A stretch of 64,000 bases of DNA. It comes from Streptococcus sp. 121 (lineage in GTDB: Bacteria; Bacillota; Bacilli; Lactobacillales; Streptococcaceae). How positions within the stretch are numbered: position 1 is the first letter of the stretch; every line of letters starts with the position of its first letter. The position numbers and the translations under genes were made by a program. The notes under the pieces were generated by a model that was not told where the DNA came from, searched no databases, and saw only the letters and a program-made list of their open reading frames with translations. Below are positions 19,184 to 30,156 of the stretch, piece by piece. Location of the stretch: contig NZ_JAEMED010000005.1 in NCBI RefSeq assembly GCF_016458205.1, forward strand, positions 1 through 64,000, written 5' to 3'.

Positions 19184-20045
19184 TTACTCCCCCATGAAAA
19201 TTCAATAATTGTCCAACTGTAGCTGGTAAGTCTGTCCGTTTGACAATGGCATCCACAAAGCCATGTTCCTGAAGAAATTCCGCTTTTTGAAAATCGTCAG
19301 GGAGATTTTCACGCACAGTTGATTCAATCACACGGCGACCTGCAAAACCAATTAAGGTTTGGGGTTCCGCAAGAATAATATCCCCCTCCATGGCAAAGGA
19401 TGCAGTAACACCGCCGGTTGTTGGATCGGTTAGGACTGTGAGATAGAATAATTCTGCATTGGAATGGCATTTTACTGCTGCTGAAATTTTGGCCATCTGC
19501 ATAAGCGAAAGAATTCCCTCCTGCATGCGGGCTCCTCCTGATGCGGTAAAAATGACCACTGGCAGTTTTTCCTGAATGGCATATTCAAAAAGACAGGTAA
19601 TTTTTTCTCCGACAACCGTGCCCATGGAGGCCATGATAAAGTTGGAATCCATAATGGCAAGGGCAGTTTCTTGTCCTCGAATCTTGGCCCTACCTGTTAA
19701 CACCGCCTCATCCAATCCTGTTTTTTCCTTTACAACTGCTAATTTTTTCCGATAGTTGGGAAACTCGAGAGGATCCTTTGTTTCAAAACCGGTAAACATC
19801 TCTTCAAAGGTTCCTTCATCAACCATGAGGGCTAAACGTTCCTGGGCTGAAATCCGAAAATGATAGGAACAGGCTGGACAAATCTTAGCAGGCCCTAAAT
19901 CTTTTTGGTAAATAGCCGATTTACAGGCTGGACACTTGGCAAAGAGTTCATCGGGTACTTCTGGCATCTCCCGTTCCACCTTCCGCCTAACCGAACGGTT
20001 GGGATTGATACGGATATATTTTTCTTTTCGAGTAAATAGTCCCAT
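19173..20045 (-). CDS. accD: Acetyl-CoA carboxylase carboxyltransferase subunit beta
   Basis: Partner of AccA. The N-terminal zinc ribbon carries four Cys (KCPACKS and [10 protein letters not shown], about residues 28-52), followed by the crotonase-fold domain with [10 protein letters not shown] and the tail [11 protein letters not shown]. The start [11 protein letters not shown] at 20045 is chosen by its AAAGGAG site; the open frame begins eight codons earlier. The length of 290 residues is normal. A modular repeat separates it from accC. Confidence 0.96.
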   Translation of the reverse strand: MGLFTRKEKYIRINPNRSVRRKVEREMPEVPDELFAKCPACKSAIYQKDLGPAKICPACSYHFRISAQERLALMVDEGTFEEMFTGFETKDPLEFPNYRKKLAVVKEKTGLDEAVLTGRAKIRGQETALAIMDSNFIMASMGTVVGEKITCLFEYAIQEKLPVVIFTASGGARMQEGILSLMQMAKISAAVKCHSNAELFYLTVLTDPTTGGVTASFAMEGDIILAEPQTLIGFAGRRVIESTVRENLPDDFQKAEFLQEHGFVDAIVKRTDLPATVGQLLNFHGGVNDQ

Positions 20046-20074
20046 GTATTCTCCTTTCCTCTCTTTCATTTTTC

Positions 20075-20294
20075 ATACTCGAAACAGTTCGAAATCTGAA
20101 ACGAAGTTTAAGCCAGGAATTGGATTAAACTTTATATGCAATTAAGCAAGCTTGGCTTGCCTTCAATCCGATGAAGATAGTTCAACAGATCTGGGAGACC
20201 TGTTGAATATTATCAATAAGGTGTGCAAAGCACGCAATCAATAGGTTCGGCGAAGAGGATTAACATATTCAAATTTTAAAATGTAATGAGTATC
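20075..20294 (+). repeat. Modular intergenic repeat, copy B (accC-accD gap)
   Basis: About 220 bp with inverted ends ATACTCGAAACAG...GAAATCTG and TTTTAAAATGTAATGAGTAT. Inside are hairpins GCAAGC/GCTTGC and CAACAGATCT/AGACCTGTTG, then a GTGCAAAGCACGCAATCAAT block. It shares the outer modules with copy D and the core with copies A and C. It lies inside the fatty-acid operon and does not encode protein. Confidence 0.75.
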
Positions 20295-20328
20295 AATAAA
20301 AGAGGCTGGACGCAAGTCCTTCCCCCCC

Positions 20329-21696
<1,368 letters not shown>

Positions 21697-21720
21697 TTTC
21701 TTCTCCTTTGGTGGAGTGTT

Positions 21721-21907
21721 ATACTTAACAAATTTCAAAATCAGAATACTCACGGCATTTCAAAAAAAATGACGAGGAAATCCGATGATGATCGTTCAAC
21801 AGGTCTAGGAGACCTGTTGAATATTAAGAATAAGGCGTAGAAACACGCAATCAATCAGTTCATCAAAGAGGCTTGACAAAGTCATGTTTTGAAACCCAAA
21901 GAGTATT
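21721..21907 (+). repeat. Modular intergenic repeat, copy C (fabZ-accC gap)
   Basis: About 187 bp with ends ATACTTAACAAATTTCAAAATC and GTTTTGAAACCCAAAGAGTAT. It contains GTTCAACAGGTCT/GAGACCTGTTGAAT and the AACACGCAATCAAT block shared with copies A and B. It lacks the GCAAGC hairpin module of B and D. It just reaches the fabZ stop. Confidence 0.7.
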
Positions 21908-22328
21908 AGTTACCGATGGCAAAGGTCAATACCCCTGAAGCAGCCAATTGACCGTCAACCTCTGCCTTGGCTTCCACAACCGCAATCGTGCCACGACGTT
22001 TGATAAACTTAGCCGTCATGACCAGCTGGTCTCCGGGAACCACTTGTTTTTTGAAGCGAACCTTGTCCATCCCTGCATAGAAAACCAGCTTGCCCTTGTT
22101 CTCTTTCTTAGACAGTTCCAAGACACCGGCTGTTTGCGCTAAAGCTTCCATGATAAGAACACCTGGCATAACTGGGTATTGTGGAAAATGCCCTTGGAAA
22201 AAAGGTTCGTTGATGGTGACATTTTTTAGCGCAACAATCTCATCTTCAGAGGTTTCCAGAATCCGATCCACTAAGAGAAAGGGGTAACGATGCGGCAGTG
22301 CTTCTTTGATTTGATTCAGATCCATCAT
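21906..22328 (-). CDS. fabZ: 3-hydroxyacyl-ACP dehydratase FabZ
   Basis: Hot-dog-fold dehydratase producing trans-2-enoyl-ACP in the FAS II cycle. It has [13 protein letters not shown] and the catalytic [23 protein letters not shown] region with active-site His and Glu. The length of 140 residues is normal. The start overlaps the accB stop by four bases. In streptococci lacking FabA, FabM supplies the unsaturated branch from this enzyme's product. Confidence 0.96.
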   Translation of the reverse strand: MMDLNQIKEALPHRYPFLLVDRILETSEDEIVALKNVTINEPFFQGHFPQYPVMPGVLIMEALAQTAGVLELSKKENKGKLVFYAGMDKVRFKKQVVPGDQLVMTAKFIKRRGTIAVVEAKAEVDGQLAASGVLTFAIGN

Positions 22329-22783
22329 TTGATGCGTACCAATCCTTTTCCAAATTCGACAACTTCTTCATTTGCAACTAAGATTTCCGTCACGACACCA
22401 TCCTTGGGAGCCGGGATTTCATTCATAATTTTCATCGCCTCCACGATCAGCATGGTCTGTCCTTTTTTAACCGTGTCCCCTACGGAGACAAAGGCTTCTT
22501 TATCTGGGGCCGGGGACAAATAGGCGACCCCAACAAGCGGACTTTCGACCAGGTCACCTTCAACCGAAGTCACGGATTCCTCCAGAACTTCTGCTTGAGC
22601 AGGTGAGGTTTCTGGAACAGCTGGCTGACCAGTCTGTACGGGAGCTTTTTGCTCCACTACTGCTAGGGAGGCCTGTTCATTTTTGGAAAAACTCAGCTCA
22701 TCCGTGTGGTTTTTGTAAGAAAATTCACGGAGACTGGAGCTATCAAATTGCGCCATCAAATCTTTAATTTCATTGATATTCAT
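22325..22783 (-). CDS. accB: Biotin carboxyl carrier protein of acetyl-CoA carboxylase
   Basis: Carries the biotin between AccC and AccAD. An N-terminal helical region ([21 protein letters not shown]), a Pro/Ala/Glu-rich linker (about 50-85) and the C-terminal biotinyl domain with [10 protein letters not shown] (Lys biotinylation site) are seen. It has 152 residues. It lies three bases from fabF and overlaps fabZ. BirA, encoded 8 kb upstream, would biotinylate it. Confidence 0.96.
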   Translation of the reverse strand: MNINEIKDLMAQFDSSSLREFSYKNHTDELSFSKNEQASLAVVEQKAPVQTGQPAVPETSPAQAEVLEESVTSVEGDLVESPLVGVAYLSPAPDKEAFVSVGDTVKKGQTMLIVEAMKIMNEIPAPKDGVVTEILVANEEVVEFGKGLVRIK

Positions 22784-22785
22784 GC

Positions 22786-24018
22786 TTATCCCTCCCAGCG
22801 CTTAAAGGCCAAGACAGCATTATGTCCACCAAACCCAAATGTATTTGAAATCGCATAGTTCACTTCTGCCTCCAAGCCTTGACCATAAATGACATTTGCT
22901 TGAATGTCATCGGATAGTTCTCGTGTCCCGGCTGTCTTTGGAATAAAGCGATGTCTCATCGTTTCAATGGTCGCGATAGCCTCAACAGCACCGGCTGCTC
23001 CCAAGAGATGACCGGTAAAGGACTTGGTCGAAGACACCGGAACCTCTGTTCCAAGAACGGCGACAATGGCCTGACTTTCCCCTTTTTCATTGGCTGGTGT
23101 CGAGGTCCCGTGCGCATTGACATAATCAACATCCGCCGGCTGGATCTTGGCTTCATCTAAGGCAAGCTTGATGGCCTTGGCTGCGCCAGATCCATCCGGA
23201 GTTGGCGTGGTCATATGATAGGCATCACAATTGGAACCGTAGCCAACAATCTCAGCTAAGATGGTAGCTCCTCGTTTTTGCGCGTGTTCCAGACTCTCGA
23301 TGACGAGTACACCCGCACCTTCGCCCATGACAAAGCCATTCCGATCTTTGTCAAAAGGAATCGCCGAACGAGCAGGATCCTCTGTGGTCGATAGAGCTGT
23401 CAAAGCATTAAAACCACCAATCCCAATTCGGGTAATAGAAGCTTCCGAACCACCGGCTAAAATCACGTCCTGATGACCATACTTGATTTCTCGGAAGGCT
23501 TCCCCAATCGCATCATTCGCGGAAGCACAAGCTGTTGTGACAGACTTACACACTCCCTGCGCCCCGATTTTGAGAGCAATATTCCCAGCTCCCATATTTG
23601 ACAAGGCCTTAGGGATAAACATGGGCTTAATCCGCTTCATTCCACGCTCACTCATGCGGATAATTTGTTCTTCCAACTCCTGGAGACCACCAATCCCTGA
23701 GGAGACAATGACACCCGTCCGATCACGATCCACCTGCTCCATATCTAGACCAGCATTTTCCAATGCTTCCATGGCAGCGTAGATGGCATAGAGCGAGTAC
23801 AGATCCATCCGATTGGTATCTTTTTTTACAAAATATTTATCAAAAGGAAAGTCTTGAATCTCTCCAGCATTCTGCACGTCAATCTCAGATACATCAAATT
23901 TTGTAATGGGCTTAATCCCAATTTTCCCCTCATAAAGGTTCGTCCAAAATTCTTGAGGTGTATTTCCGATTGGGGAGGTCACACCATAACCTGTTACAAC
24001 CACACGCTTATTAGTCAT
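22786..24018 (-). CDS. fabF: 3-oxoacyl-ACP synthase II
   Basis: Elongating condensing enzyme of FAS II. The catalytic Cys is in VTTACASANDAIGEA and the two His are in NAHGTSTPANEKGES and KSFTGHLLGAAGAVE. FGFGGHNAVL closes the fold. The length of 410 residues is normal. It follows fabG by 12 bases. Confidence 0.97.
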   Translation of the reverse strand: MTNKRVVVTGYGVTSPIGNTPQEFWTNLYEGKIGIKPITKFDVSEIDVQNAGEIQDFPFDKYFVKKDTNRMDLYSLYAIYAAMEALENAGLDMEQVDRDRTGVIVSSGIGGLQELEEQIIRMSERGMKRIKPMFIPKALSNMGAGNIALKIGAQGVCKSVTTACASANDAIGEAFREIKYGHQDVILAGGSEASITRIGIGGFNALTALSTTEDPARSAIPFDKDRNGFVMGEGAGVLVIESLEHAQKRGATILAEIVGYGSNCDAYHMTTPTPDGSGAAKAIKLALDEAKIQPADVDYVNAHGTSTPANEKGESQAIVAVLGTEVPVSSTKSFTGHLLGAAGAVEAIATIETMRHRFIPKTAGTRELSDDIQANVIYGQGLEAEVNYAISNTFGFGGHNAVLAFKRWEG

Positions 24019-24030
24019 CTTCTACCTCTT

Positions 24031-24765
24031 CTATTGCATCGTTAAACCGCCATCAACCGCAAGCACCTGACCTGTCAGATACTCTTGTTGGGCCAGGAAA
24101 ACAGCTACATCGGCAACCTGCTCCGGCTGACCAAAGGCTTTCATCGGGATCTGTGCCATCATCGCAGTTTTCATCTTGTCGGATAGTTGATCCGTCATAT
24201 CGGATTCGATAAATCCAGGGGCAATCACATTCACCCGGACACCACGCGCCGCCACTTCACGAGCGACAGACTTGCTGAAGCCAATTAAACCAGCCTTAGA
24301 AGCCGCATAGTTGGCCTGCCCAGCATTCCCCATCAAGCCCACGACTGAGGACAGATTGATAACAGCCCCTTGCCGAGCCTTGATCATAGGCTTCAAGACC
24401 GCCTTGGTCATATTAAAACTTCCGGTTAAATTAACTTTCAGAACGGATTCAAAATCTTCCTCCGTCATTTTCAAAATCAGTTTATCAGTGGTGATTCCTG
24501 CATTATTAATCAGAATATCCACAGAGCCTAAAGCTGCTGTCGCTTCCGCTACCATCCGCTCTGCATCCGCTGCATCTGAGACATCCCCAGAAATCGCCAC
24601 TACTTTGACACCATAGTCTGAAAACTGATTCAGTAAATTCTCTGAAATGACTGAACGTCCATTTAAAATAACATTGGCTCCTAAACTCGCAAATTTATGC
24701 GCAATCGCTAAACCAATCCCTCGAGTCGAACCCGTCACAAAAACATTTTTCTTTTGAATTTTCAT
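24031..24765 (-). CDS. fabG: 3-oxoacyl-ACP reductase
   Basis: NADPH-dependent short-chain dehydrogenase of FAS II. The Rossmann motif TGSTRGIGLA (about 12-21), NNAG, catalytic Ser in NLSSVVGLMGN and Tyr-Lys in YAASKAGLIGFSK are present, and the end YLTGQVLAVDGG is typical. It has 244 residues. Its ATG overlaps the fabD stop by one base. Confidence 0.97.
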   Translation of the reverse strand: MKIQKKNVFVTGSTRGIGLAIAHKFASLGANVILNGRSVISENLLNQFSDYGVKVVAISGDVSDAADAERMVAEATAALGSVDILINNAGITTDKLILKMTEEDFESVLKVNLTGSFNMTKAVLKPMIKARQGAVINLSSVVGLMGNAGQANYAASKAGLIGFSKSVAREVAARGVRVNVIAPGFIESDMTDQLSDKMKTAMMAQIPMKAFGQPEQVADVAVFLAQQEYLTGQVLAVDGGLTMQ

Positions 24766-25694
24766 TAGTTTCCCTTCCCCTTGAGCAGTGCTTCAAAACT
24801 TTCCCTATCCTCAACCGATGTGGTGGGAAGCCCCTTATCTATTTTTTTCAAAAAACCAGACAAAACCTTACCTGGGCCAATCTCAATGACCTCATCAAGG
24901 CCAAAGTCTTTCATCGCTGCAATCGAATCATAAAAACGAACCGGCTCCATAACTTGGCGAGCCAAGAGGCTCCGAATCTGATCAGCCTCCATAATCTTGG
25001 CCTCTGTGTTCCCAACCAAGGGGATCTTAAAGGCTGAAAAGGGAATCCGCTCCAGCTCCAGCGCTAATTTCTCAGAAGCCGGCCTCAAGAGCGCCGTATG
25101 AAAGGGTCCCGAAACATTTAAGGGAATCAAGCGTTTGACCCCTTGTTCTTTCAAGAAGGAAACGGACTCATCAACAGCTGCCACTTCCCCTCCAATCACA
25201 ATCTGATTTGGTGTATTGTAGTTGGCTGGACTGACAATCCCCTTAGCAGAAGCTTTTTGGCAAGCTTCTTCAATCAAGGCCGGATCGGCATTGAGAACAG
25301 CAACCATTTTTCCACTTCCAGCTGGAGCTGCAGTCTCCATGTATTCTCCACGCTTGGCTACAAGAGCTACCGCATCTTCAAAAGCCAAAGCACCACTAGC
25401 CACCAAGGCCGAATACTCTCCTAGAGATAAGCCGGCTACAATATCCGGTTTTATCCCATGCTCCGCCAATAGACGATAAATGGCCAGGGAGGTTACCAGA
25501 ATGGCCAGTTGGGTATAACGGGTTTGATGGAGCTTGACCTCATCCTCGTCAATCAAGGCCCGCAAATCGTAACCTAAAATCTGACTGGCTCGATCAAAGG
25601 TCTCCTTAACAATGGGATAAGTCGCGTACAAATCACTAGCCATCCCCAAAGTCTGAGACCCTTGACCAGCAAATAGAAATCCTTTTTTTGACAT
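24765..25694 (-). CDS. fabD: Malonyl-CoA:ACP transacylase
   Basis: Loads malonate onto ACP. It has the FAGQGSQ opening, nucleophile motif GLSLGEYSALVASGAL (Ser near residue 90) and the catalytic His in SGPFHTALL. It has 309 residues. It lies 11 bases after fabK. Confidence 0.97.
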   Translation of the reverse strand: MSKKGFLFAGQGSQTLGMASDLYATYPIVKETFDRASQILGYDLRALIDEDEVKLHQTRYTQLAILVTSLAIYRLLAEHGIKPDIVAGLSLGEYSALVASGALAFEDAVALVAKRGEYMETAAPAGSGKMVAVLNADPALIEEACQKASAKGIVSPANYNTPNQIVIGGEVAAVDESVSFLKEQGVKRLIPLNVSGPFHTALLRPASEKLALELERIPFSAFKIPLVGNTEAKIMEADQIRSLLARQVMEPVRFYDSIAAMKDFGLDEVIEIGPGKVLSGFLKKIDKGLPTTSVEDRESFEALLKGKGN

Positions 25695-25705
25695 CCTTCG
25701 TTTCC

Positions 25706-26662
25706 TTATTCTACCCAGCGTCTCGCTTCTTCTAAAATAACCTCGCGAGCCCCTGTCACTAGATCTTCCACGATTTCTTGACAGCTTTCTTCCTTCCGTA
25801 CCAGACCTGCAATTTGACCGGCCATCACAGAACCGTTGACAACATCGCCATCCACCACTGCATTTCTGAGAGCACCAGCCCCCAACTCTTCAATTTCATC
25901 AGCAGAACGGGATCCTGCCAAAAACTCTTTTTCCGCATTGGCGTAAGTGGTGGTCAATTTATTTTTAAGCGAGCGGACCGAATGCCCCACAATGGATGCT
26001 GAAACAACCGTATCAATATCCTTGGCCTTCAAGACCTTATCTTTGAAATTCTGATGGGCGTTGGATTCTTTTGCGACCACAAAACGGGTCCCAACCTGAA
26101 TGGCTTCTGCTCCAAGCATGAAGGCTGCCGCAGCCCCATGACCATCCGCAATCCCTCCGGCAGCAATCACAGGAATGGTGACTGCGTCTACAACTTGGCG
26201 AACCAAGGTCATTGTCGTCAATTTACCAATATGACCTCCGGCTTCCATCCCTTCCGCTATCACAGCGTCAGCCCCTAGCTTTTCCATCCGTTTGGCCAAG
26301 GCAACGGAAGGAACAACAGGAATCACCTTGATCCCCGCCTGGTGAAAATGGTCCATGTATTTTCCTGGATTTCCAGCACCTGTTGTAACCACCTTGACCC
26401 CTTCTTCAATCACAAGGTCTACAATATCATCCGCAAAGGGAGACAGGAGCATGATATTCACACCAAAAGGCTTATCCGTCATCGCTTTGACCTTATCGAT
26501 ATTTGCCTTAACAACCTCTTTAGGGGCGTTCCCTCCACCGATAATCCCTAGACCACCGGCATTGGATACAGCTCCAGCTAAATCTCCATCCGCTACCCAA
26601 GCCATTCCACCTTGGAAAACTGGGTAGGTAATCCCTAACAACTCTGTAATTTTTGTGTTCAT
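25706..26662 (-). CDS. fabK: FMN-dependent enoyl-ACP reductase II
   Basis: Final reductase of the FAS II cycle in streptococci, replacing FabI and explaining triclosan resistance in this genus. The NMO/FabK TIM barrel shows YPVFQGGMAWVADGDLAGAVSNAGGLGIIGGG, split by short loops, then AEGMEAGGHIG and IPVIAAGGIADG. It has 318 residues. The start MNTKITELLGI is chosen at 26662; the open frame runs 32 codons further through a FabT-site palindrome and is not coding. This operator probably controls fabK and downstream genes. Confidence 0.96.
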   Translation of the reverse strand: MNTKITELLGITYPVFQGGMAWVADGDLAGAVSNAGGLGIIGGGNAPKEVVKANIDKVKAMTDKPFGVNIMLLSPFADDIVDLVIEEGVKVVTTGAGNPGKYMDHFHQAGIKVIPVVPSVALAKRMEKLGADAVIAEGMEAGGHIGKLTTMTLVRQVVDAVTIPVIAAGGIADGHGAAAAFMLGAEAIQVGTRFVVAKESNAHQNFKDKVLKAKDIDTVVSASIVGHSVRSLKNKLTTTYANAEKEFLAGSRSADEIEELGAGALRNAVVDGDVVNGSVMAGQIAGLVRKEESCQEIVEDLVTGAREVILEEARRWVE

Positions 26663-26680
26663 TTTCTCTACCTTATCTGA

Positions 26681-26729
26681 TTTCTTCTTAAAAAATACTT
26701 TGATAATTAAAGTATTTTTTAAGAAGAAA
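26681..26729. promoter_or_regulatory. 49-bp perfect palindrome with FabT operator, upstream of fabK
   Basis: Two perfect 21-bp arms flank the 7-base centre GATAATT. The centre reads ACTTTGATAATTAAAGT, a FabT box. It lies about 20 bases before the fabK start. The long A/T-flanked stem could also act as an RNA hairpin. Confidence 0.85.
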
Positions 26730-26799
26730 GGTTGGATCCAATCCCCATCAAAAATCAACCCAAGATTTTCAATGAGGATACCTCACAACCTCGTTTCAA

Positions 26800-27024
26800 C
26801 TATTTTGTTTTTTCCTCAACGTAAGCTACTAAATCACCCACATTGCTCAAACCATCTTCCGTTTCGATCTGGATATCAAAAGCATCTTCAATTTCTGAGA
26901 TCACTTGGAAGACATCCAATGAATCTGCGTCCAGTTCGTCAAATGTTGTTGTCAACGTTACTTCTTCTGCTTCTTTACCAAGCTCTTCAACAATAATTTC
27001 TTGTACTTTCTCAAATACTGCCAT
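26800..27024 (-). CDS. acpP: Acyl carrier protein
   Basis: A 74-residue acidic four-helix protein that carries growing acyl chains on a phosphopantetheine arm attached to the Ser of DADSLDVFQ (residues about 33-41). Acyl-AcpP is the reported co-repressor ligand of FabT in pneumococcus. AAGGAG precedes the start. It is separated from fabH by repeat copy D. Confidence 0.97.
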   Translation of the reverse strand: MAVFEKVQEIIVEELGKEAEEVTLTTTFDELDADSLDVFQVISEIEDAFDIQIETEDGLSNVGDLVAYVEEKTK

Positions 27025-27071
27025 GATTTTTCTCCTTTAAAATAAATAAATAAATAAATAAAATTTTTAAA

Positions 27072-27235
27072 ACTCGAAACAGTTCGAAATCTGGAACGAA
27101 GATTAATCCAGAAAACTGGATTGATCTTTTTTGCCGATTAGGCAAGCATAGCTTGCCACCTTCACCGATGAAGGCAGAACTAGGGGTTCGGCGAATAGGA
27201 TTAACACATTCAGATTTTGAAATGGAATGAGTATA
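27072..27235 (+). repeat. Modular intergenic repeat, copy D (fabH-acpP gap)
   Basis: About 164 bp with ends ACTCGAAACAGTTCGAAATC and GATTTTGAAATGGAATGAGT. It has the GCAAGCATAGCTTGCC hairpin and the GGTTCGGCGAATAGGATTAA module of copy B, but lacks the core hairpin block present in A, B and C. Confidence 0.7.
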
Positions 27236-27236
27236 A

Positions 27237-28196
27237 TTACGTTAAAACGAGGATATTTCCCCACGTCAGGCCACCACCAAAGCCTGAAAGCAAGAGTCTC
27301 TGATTTCCATTCATAGGAATAGTCCCATTAGCCACATTTTCCGAAAGCAAAATAGGAATAGAGGCGGCCGAAGTATTGCCATAGTGCTGCATATTGGCCA
27401 AAAACTTTTCTCGCGGAAGACCAATTTTCTTTGCCATGATATCCAAAATGCGGATATTGGCTTGATGCAAGAGGAGGTAATCAGGTTCCCCTGACTCCTC
27501 AATCATGGCCTTCACACTCTTGGAAACCGTCTTGATAGTAAAGTCAAAGATTGCGCGGCCATCCATTTTCAAGTAAGGATTCACATCTGTTCCCTGGTAA
27601 AAGGGATTAGCCACAGTCGTCATGCCAGACTCTAGACCAGTTTTACTTCCGTCCGTATAGAGTTTTTCCGCTAGAAAATGCTCTGTCTCTGACCGTTCAA
27701 GCAAAACACCACCGGCACCATCACCGAAGAGGACTGCTGTTCGGCGATCTGTCCAATCAAGCGCCTTGGAAAATACCTCAGCGCCAATGACCAGACCTTT
27801 CTGAGAGGTTCCTGATTTGATGAACTTCTCAGCGGTTGCGAGGGCAAATACAAATCCTGTACAAGCTGCTGCTATGTCAAAAGCAAAGGCATTTACCGCA
27901 CCGAGAGCAGCTTGCACACGTGCTGCGGTTGAAGGCATATTCGAATCGGGTGTGATGGTTGCGACCAAGATGAAGTCTAACTCTTCCGCCGCATAACCCG
28001 ACTTTGCCAACAAGTCTCGGGCTACCTCAATCGCCAAGTCACTCGTCTGTTGCCCTGTAGAAATACGACGACTTCTAATCCCCGTCCGACTGCTAATCCA
28101 CTCATCCGAAGTATCCATGATTTTAGATAAATCCTCGTTGGTGACAATTTTTTCAGGAACATAGTGAGCAACTTGACTGATCTTTGCAAAAGCCAT
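27237..28196 (-). CDS. fabH: 3-oxoacyl-ACP synthase III
   Basis: Initiating condensing enzyme that joins acetyl-CoA to malonyl-ACP. The catalytic Cys is in [13 protein letters not shown], His in [12 protein letters not shown] and Asn in [12 protein letters not shown]. It has 319 residues. It starts one base after the fabT stop, so it is co-transcribed with its regulator. Confidence 0.97.
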   Translation of the reverse strand: MAFAKISQVAHYVPEKIVTNEDLSKIMDTSDEWISSRTGIRSRRISTGQQTSDLAIEVARDLLAKSGYAAEELDFILVATITPDSNMPSTAARVQAALGAVNAFAFDIAAACTGFVFALATAEKFIKSGTSQKGLVIGAEVFSKALDWTDRRTAVLFGDGAGGVLLERSETEHFLAEKLYTDGSKTGLESGMTTVANPFYQGTDVNPYLKMDGRAIFDFTIKTVSKSVKAMIEESGEPDYLLLHQANIRILDIMAKKIGLPREKFLANMQHYGNTSAASIPILLSENVANGTIPMNGNQRLLLSGFGGGLTWGNILVLT

Positions 28197-28631
28197 TTAT
28201 TTAAGCTCCTCTAAGAATTGATGAAGTTTTTCCAATCCCCGTTGCATAACTTCCAACTCTGCTGGATCCATCCCGTCGGTAATACTGGTGACCATGGCAC
28301 GATGGAAGCGTCTATGCAAGCGGTAAATCAATCGTCCTTTCTTGGTTAAGCCAAGATGAACCACACGACGATCAATGGTAGAACGTGTTCTCACAATATA
28401 GCCCTTGGCCTCGAGCTTGTTCAGACTGGTGGTCACAGTCCCCAAAGTCACCATGAGGGTTTGGGCAATCTCGCTTGGAGTCACATCAGGTCTCTTACCA
28501 ATCTCATCAATGGTGTGCATCTCCTTAATTGATATGTCCTTAAAACGACTCGTTTTTAAACTATTTTCCTCAATAATCAAAACATTATTAAAAATATTAA
28601 CCAAGTAGTCATTGATTTGTTGATAATCCAT
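28197..28631 (-). CDS. fabT: MarR-family fatty-acid repressor FabT
   Basis: Winged-helix repressor of the FAS II genes in streptococci, activated by long acyl-ACP. It has 144 residues with the MarR helix-turn-helix DVTPSEIAQTLMVTLGTVTTSLNKLEAKGYI and the wing RTRSTIDRRVVHLGLTKKG (each shown with the surrounding frame intact). A double operator lies immediately upstream, indicating autoregulation, and further boxes precede fabM and fabK. Confidence 0.95.
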   Translation of the reverse strand: MDYQQINDYLVNIFNNVLIIEENSLKTSRFKDISIKEMHTIDEIGKRPDVTPSEIAQTLMVTLGTVTTSLNKLEAKGYIVRTRSTIDRRVVHLGLTKKGRLIYRLHRRFHRAMVTSITDGMDPAELEVMQRGLEKLHQFLEELK

Positions 28632-28649
28632 GATGGGCCTCCTGCAAGT

Positions 28650-28688
28650 GTTTGATTATCAAAGTTGTTAAAACTTTGATAATCAAAC
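28650..28688. promoter_or_regulatory. Double FabT operator upstream of fabT
   Basis: GTTTGATTATCAAAGTT and its exact inverse AACTTTGATAATCAAAC flank a 5-base centre (39 bp in all). Each arm contains one TTTGATNATCAAA-type box, giving two FabT sites in perfect inversion within the fabT promoter. Confidence 0.9.
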
Positions 28689-28746
28689 TATAACAGATAG
28701 CGAAACACCTTGCAAGGTTTTGTTGCGAAATAATTTGATTTTAAAA

Positions 28747-29538
28747 CTATTTGCCTAAAAATTTGGGGCGGCGTCGCTCCGAATGAGCTCTCACACCCTC
28801 CTTGAAATCTTCCGTAAAAGCTAATTCCTTCTGCAAGGATAACTCTAACTTGGCATAGTTTTCCCAGGCGGAAAATTCACTTTCCCAGACCATGCTCTTG
28901 ATGGCTCGGTAGGTATTTTTGGATCCCCGAGCTAGCTTTTTCAAAAGCTGATCGGCTACTTTGGTTACTTTCTCACTCTCACAAACTTTATAGACAAAGC
29001 CCCAGTCTAGAGCTTTCTCTGCAGAGACTGCTTCTCCTGTCATGGTAATTTGTGTCGCTCGATTGATGCCAATAGAGCGGGTTAAGAGAAACAAGCCTCC
29101 TGCATCTGGGGCTAGACCAACTCCCACAAAAGCTTGGATGAACTTGGATTTTTCAGATGCGATACAGAAATCTGAAGCCAAGACCATGTTAAAAGCTGCA
29201 CCGGCAACCGGACCGTCCACCAGCATGATAACAGGAATCCCTAATTTTTTTAAGGCCAAGGAAATTTCGTTTACCTGTTCTGCGATGCGAACCAGGGAAT
29301 CGATATCGTCCTTATCGACAGCTTCCTTCATTTGAACCAAATCACCACCAACAGAAAAAACTTTTCCAGCCGCCTGAATGACCATCGCTCGCAAGGATTC
29401 ATCGCTTGCGACATCCGCTAAGGCTGCTAAGATACTGTCACACATGGGGACGTTAAAGCCATTTGCCACTTCTGGTCGGTTTAGCGTCAATCTTGCAAGC
29501 CCATCCGTTTTTTCCATCAGAATTCCATAATATGCCAT
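28747..29538 (-). CDS. fabM: Trans-2-decenoyl-ACP isomerase FabM
   Basis: Crotonase-fold protein of 263 residues that isomerises trans-2 to cis-3-decenoyl-ACP and so starts unsaturated fatty-acid synthesis in streptococci. It has [13 protein letters not shown], the oxyanion region [13 protein letters not shown] and [21 protein letters not shown]. The position upstream of fabT within the FAS cluster is the streptococcal arrangement and supports FabM rather than a generic enoyl-CoA hydratase. Its own promoter region carries a FabT box at 29566. Confidence 0.9.
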   Translation of the reverse strand: MAYYGILMEKTDGLARLTLNRPEVANGFNVPMCDSILAALADVASDESLRAMVIQAAGKVFSVGGDLVQMKEAVDKDDIDSLVRIAEQVNEISLALKKLGIPVIMLVDGPVAGAAFNMVLASDFCIASEKSKFIQAFVGVGLAPDAGGLFLLTRSIGINRATQITMTGEAVSAEKALDWGFVYKVCESEKVTKVADQLLKKLARGSKNTYRAIKSMVWESEFSAWENYAKLELSLQKELAFTEDFKEGVRAHSERRRPKFLGK

Positions 29539-29565
29539 AAAACCCCTTTCCTTTTATTCTTAAAT

Positions 29566-29582
29566 GGTTTGATTATCAAACC
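29566..29582. promoter_or_regulatory. FabT operator upstream of fabM
   Basis: GGTTTGATTATCAAACC is a perfect 17-bp palindrome 28 bases before the fabM start and matches the other FabT boxes in this cluster. Confidence 0.88.
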
Positions 29583-29775
29583 TTATTAGACACTTTACCA
29601 CAAGTTGAACAAATTCTCAACAATTTTTACAAAATTTTTAGTTTTACCCTATAAATCATTTGAAGTGTAAAATTATTGAAAGACCGCTTCCAGTAAGGCG
29701 AAAAAAGACTGGGCAAAACTTCCAGCCTTAAAACTTTGATTAGTGAAAACAATTTTGACGCAGTGGTTGATTCGG

Positions 29776-30135
29776 TCAAACAGCTAGAAGGCTGTTTGAG
29801 GTGCAGATAGGAGAGCGAAGCAAATAACAATTGTTCACTTTTATTGAGAGAACATTTCATGTTCTCTTATCAAGAAACTCAAAGAGTCATCTCCTGACTC
29901 TTTGAGTCCAGAAAACAACCTAATCAACATTGACATGAACTTCGTTCATTTCATCTAGAAACTCTAAAGGCATTCAACATGCCTTTAGACCGGAGGTGGG
30001 ATTCAAACAGTCTGAGGAGAGACTGTTTGAACCCGAGCCTAACAATAAAAGAGCGAGGTCGGTTTGGGGAGAAACCGTTTCAGCTTACAACTTGAAATAA
30101 AGACTTGTAACGAACAATTTTTTTGCAAAAATTGT
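29776..30135. repeat. Array of eight short hairpins between birA and fabM
   Basis: This 360-bp non-coding stretch holds stems at 29776-29799 (9 bp), 29848-29866 (8 bp), 29877-29907 (13 bp), 29935-29949 (6 bp), 29963-29989 (11 bp), 30002-30031 (12 bp), 30060-30077 (6 bp) and 30112-30135. Most have loops of 3 to 6 bases. The first and the sixth share the TCAAACAG/CTGTTTGA stem. Flanks carry GACTGGGCAAAAC and TCTGTCCCACTC, phrases common in streptococcal and enterococcal dispersed repeats. No protein frame of note. Confidence 0.7.
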
Positions 30136-30156
30136 TCTGTCCCACTCTCTGTTTTC

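Noticed and set aside
29627-29860. 77-codon frame in the birA-fabM gap
   Set aside because: It overlaps the hairpin array, has no ribosome-binding site and no recognisable product.
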